From the NCBI RefSeq assembly GCF_946477055.1, contig NZ_CAMKXG010000169.1:1-7901 (forward strand): a stretch of 7,901 nucleotides of DNA, in the 5' to 3' direction. Each line of letters opens with the position of its first letter. Within the stretch, counting starts at the first letter, position 1. Below the pieces are notes generated by a model. It saw only the letters and a list, made by a program, of their open reading frames with translations, did no database searches and was not told the origin of the DNA. Shown here in pieces: positions 5,925 through 7,901 of this stretch. The position numbers were made by a program, and so were the translations under genes. The stretch is from Lonsdalea britannica. GTDB taxonomy: Bacteria; Pseudomonadota; Gammaproteobacteria; Enterobacterales; Enterobacteriaceae.

Positions 5925-7130
5925 ATGACTTCTAACCCTTCCCCGATATTGACCTCGTTGCTGGATACTGATGCCTACAAACTGCATATGCAGCAGGCCG
6001 TCTATCATCAGTACTACGATGTTGAGGTGGCGGCGGAGTTCCGCTGCCGCGGTGATGAAAAACTAGGTGTGTATGCGGAAGAGATCTCCGCACAGGTTGA
6101 AGCCATGGGCAGCCTGGCGCTCAGCGAGGACGAGTTTGACTATCTTTCGGCGCTGCCTTTCTTCAAAACGGATTACCTGAATTGGCTAAAGACGTTTCGC
6201 TTTAATCCCCGACAGGTTCATATCAGCAATCATCAAGGCCGATTGGATATCCGCATCGCGGGTCCCTGGCGGGAGGTGATTCTGTGGGAAGTGCCTTTAT
6301 TGTCGGTCGTCAGCGAAGTCGTTCACCGCTCGCGCACTCCGCTGGTCGGCGTGAACGATGCCCTCACACAACTGCGTCAAACGCTCAGCAAGTTCAAGAC
6401 GGCGAGCGCGGGCATGGACTTGTCGCGTTTCAAGCTGATGGATTTCGGCACACGCCGTCGATTCTCTCGAGATGTGCAATTCAACATCGTGCGTACGCTG
6501 AAAGATGAGTTTCCTTACCTGATTGGTTCCAGCAATTACGATCTCGCGCGGAGACTGCAGCTGACGCCGGTAGGAACCCAGGCCCACGAATGGTTTCAGG
6601 CGCATCAACAAATTAGCCCAACGCTCGAAAACAGCCAGCGCGCAGCGCTGGATGCCTGGCTGCAGGAATATCCTGACCAACTCGGTATCGCTCTGACCGA
6701 CTGCATCGCCATGGACGCGTTCCTCAGAGATTTTGACCCGCGCTTCGCAACAGCATATCAGGGCTTGCGTCACGATTCAGGGGACCCGATTCAGTGGGGC
6801 GAAAAGGCAATCGCTCATTACCTTTCACTGGGCATAAATCCGATGGAGAAAACGTTAGTGTTCTCCGACAGCCTGAATATGGAAAAAGCAATCGCGCTAT
6901 ATCGCCATTTCTGGCAGCGCATTGATCTCGTTTTTGGCATCGGCACACGCCTTACCTGTGATATTCCAGGCGTCACTCCGCTAAATATCGTCATCAAGTT
7001 GGTCGAATGTAACGGACGACCGGTGGCGAAATTATCTGACAGCCCCGGAAAAACCATTTGCCACGACCCGGCGTTCGTCAGCGCATTGCGTGAAGCTTTT
7101 GACCTGCCGCAGGTACGTAAGGCAAGTTAA
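5925..7130 (+). CDS. pncB: Nicotinate phosphoribosyltransferase (NAPRTase)
   Basis: This cytoplasmic enzyme joins nicotinate to PRPP, with ATP hydrolysis, to give nicotinate mononucleotide, the entry step for recycling nicotinic acid into NAD in the Preiss-Handler route. The 401 residues match E. coli PncB (400) from the N-terminal [15 protein letters not shown] (residues 12-26) to the C-terminal [13 protein letters not shown] (369-381). Conserved family segments include [11 protein letters not shown] (172-182), [10 protein letters not shown] (201-210), GTQAHEW (217-223), ALTDC (256-260), GLRHDSGDP (280-288) and [10 protein letters not shown] (337-346). His221 in GTQAHEW corresponds to the histidine phosphorylated in the Salmonella enzyme (His219 there). 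The ATG at 5925 is the only possible start because an in-frame stop lies six bases upstream. It is divergent from pepN and followed by asnS after 181 bases. Expression is probably repressed by NadR through the site at 5710-5727. Confidence 0.98.
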   Translation: MTSNPSPILTSLLDTDAYKLHMQQAVYHQYYDVEVAAEFRCRGDEKLGVYAEEISAQVEAMGSLALSEDEFDYLSALPFFKTDYLNWLKTFRFNPRQVHISNHQGRLDIRIAGPWREVILWEVPLLSVVSEVVHRSRTPLVGVNDALTQLRQTLSKFKTASAGMDLSRFKLMDFGTRRRFSRDVQFNIVRTLKDEFPYLIGSSNYDLARRLQLTPVGTQAHEWFQAHQQISPTLENSQRAALDAWLQEYPDQLGIALTDCIAMDAFLRDFDPRFATAYQGLRHDSGDPIQWGEKAIAHYLSLGINPMEKTLVFSDSLNMEKAIALYRHFWQRIDLVFGIGTRLTCDIPGVTPLNIVIKLVECNGRPVAKLSDSPGKTICHDPAFVSALREAFDLPQVRKAS

Positions 7131-7174
7131 TACGCCAGTTCCCACAGACCATCGCTTAATCTTTAATCCAGCAA

Positions 7175-7208
7175 CGCCGGAACGCACAAAACTTATTGCA
7201 TTCCGGTG
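7175..7208. repeat. Imperfect hairpin between pncB and asnS
   Basis: Bases 7175-7185 and 7198-7208 can pair over 11 positions (core CCGGAACGC with GCATTCCGG, with one C-A mismatch and one G-U), with a 12-base loop. No T run follows on either strand, so it is at best a weak pncB terminator. On the minus strand the mismatch becomes a G-U pair. The motif GCATACCGG at 7226-7234 repeats the right arm with one change. Confidence 0.4.
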
Positions 7209-7216
7209 ATTTCTAC

Positions 7217-7244
7217 TTGTGTCCTGCATACCGGCAAGTAACAT
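7217..7244 (+). promoter_or_regulatory. Weak promoter candidate for asnS
   Basis: TTGTGT (7217-7222), a 16-base spacer, then TAACAT (7239-7244) match the sigma70 boxes in three and four of six positions. Transcription would start near 7251, about 60 bases before the asnS ATG. A promoter is expected in this spacer because no operon link to pncB is evident, but this assignment is tentative. Confidence 0.22.
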
Positions 7245-7300
7245 AGCAATGCTGCCCTGAGCTGGGGCGTTTACTGTTTTTTAAACATATTTTATTCAAA

Positions 7301-7305
7301 GAGAG
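7301..7305 (+). promoter_or_regulatory. Ribosome binding site of asnS
   Basis: GAGAG within CAAAGAGAGAATG lies 6 bases before the ATG at 7312 and supports that start over the out-of-frame ATG at 7307, which reads only ATG-TTA-TGA. Confidence 0.65.
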
Positions 7306-7311
7306 AATGTT

Positions 7312-7901
7312 ATGAGCGTAGTGCCTGTAGTCGACGTACTGCAAGGCCGTGTCGCCGTTGACAACGAAGTCACCGTGCGCGGCTGGGTACGTACCCGGAG
7401 AGATTCTAAAGCCGGTATTTCCTTTATTGCCGTCTATGACGGTTCCTGCTTTGATTCACTACAGGCCGTGGTTAATAATAATCTTGAGAATTATCAGAGT
7501 GATATTCTGCGCCTGACGACCGGCTGTTCCGTGGAAATCACGGGTAAAGTCGTTGCCTCGCCCGGTCAGGGCCAGAGCTTCGAGCTGCAGGCGACTGGCG
7601 TAAACGTCGTTGGATGGGTTGACGATCCAGATACTTATCCTATGGCCGCCAAACGTCACAGCATTGAATACCTGCGCGAAGTGGCGCATTTGCGTCCGCG
7701 GACCAACCTAATTGGCGCAGTCGCTCGTGTGCGCAACACATTGGCGCAAGCAACCCACCGTTTTTTCCATCAGCAGGGCTTTAATTGGGTTTCCACCCCA
7801 TTGATTACCGCTTCGGATACCGAAGGTGCCGGTGAAATGTTCCGCGTGTCGACGTTGGACCTGGAAAACCTGCCGCGCACCGAGCAAGGGAACGTCGACT
7901 T
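7312..7901 (+). CDS. asnS: Asparagine--tRNA ligase (5' part only)
   Basis: This class II aminoacyl-tRNA synthetase of subclass IIb charges tRNA-Asn with asparagine in the cytoplasm as a homodimer. The window holds 196 complete codons of an expected total of about 466, and the frame is still open at base 7901. The N terminus [16 protein letters not shown] and the following [12 protein letters not shown] are nearly those of E. coli AsnRS. Residues 1 to about 105 form the OB-fold anticodon-binding domain (VRGWV, ITGKVV, FELQA). A linker [26 protein letters not shown] begins near residue 106 (first 20 residues quoted in part: [11 protein letters not shown]) and leads into the catalytic domain. 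Class II motif 1 is around residues 138-165, ending in [17 protein letters not shown] with the conserved Pro163. Motifs 2 and 3 are outside the window. The start is supported by GAGAG 6 bases upstream. AspRS and LysRS share the architecture, but the sequence is clearly AsnRS. Confidence 0.97.
   Translation, partial: MSVVPVVDVLQGRVAVDNEVTVRGWVRTRRDSKAGISFIAVYDGSCFDSLQAVVNNNLENYQSDILRLTTGCSVEITGKVVASPGQGQSFELQATGVNVVGWVDDPDTYPMAAKRHSIEYLREVAHLRPRTNLIGAVARVRNTLAQATHRFFHQQGFNWVSTPLITASDTEGAGEMFRVSTLDLENLPRTEQGNVD

Noticed and set aside
7254..7282. GCCC-TGAGCTG-GGGC followed by a T run as a terminator or attenuator before asnS
   Set aside because: The stem is four base pairs and the T6 run begins 8 bases later, interrupted by other bases. 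This is too weak to call.
7276..7286. GTTTTTTAAAC near asnS as a NadR site
   Set aside because: The half sites lack the six-base spacing, and asnS is not a NadR target.
1..7901. A new multi-gene defence, secretion or mobile system
   Set aside because: All long reading frames are accounted for by known core genes in their usual order. No transposase, integrase, direct-repeat array, att site or compositional island is seen.

Overview
The window is a stretch of ordinary enterobacterial core chromosome. Six recognisable blocks lie in the order ssuD(partial)-ssuC-ssuB (+), pepN (-), pncB (+), asnS(partial, +). This is the same neighbourhood and relative orientation as the E. coli ssuEADCB / pepN / pncB / asnS region, and every protein can be matched along its length to the E. 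coli family member from memory. The organism is therefore a member of the Enterobacterales. Differences from E. coli in the protein ends and in the long pepN-pncB spacer suggest a genus outside Escherichia, perhaps a Pectobacteriaceae-type bacterium. That family guess is weak and rests on no search.

Left part (1-2456): the 3' end of the alkanesulfonate utilisation operon. SsuD (FMNH2-dependent monooxygenase) releases sulfite from alkanesulfonates that SsuC (permease) and SsuB (ATPase), with a binding protein SsuA outside the window, bring into the cell. The genes are tightly packed: 9 bases between ssuD and ssuC, and an ATGA overlap between ssuC and ssuB. ssuE, ssuA and the promoter lie upstream of base 1.

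Middle (2457-5348): a 276-base convergent spacer with a strong hairpin whose long T tract faces the pepN transcript, then pepN, the 871-residue M1 aminopeptidase N, on the minus strand with all catalytic residues intact.

Right part (5349-7901): a 576-base divergent spacer between pepN and pncB, GC-richer near pepN and AT-rich near pncB. It contains a good candidate NadR operator, several small inverted repeats and two short ORFs of doubtful status. Then come pncB (nicotinate phosphoribosyltransferase, NAD salvage), a 181-base spacer with an imperfect hairpin, and the first 196 codons of asnS (asparaginyl-tRNA synthetase), cut by the window end.

No mobile element, CRISPR array, tRNA, rRNA or unknown multi-gene system is visible. 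The observations worth a second look are regulatory or small-ORF candidates in the spacers. None amounts to a new system on sequence evidence alone.
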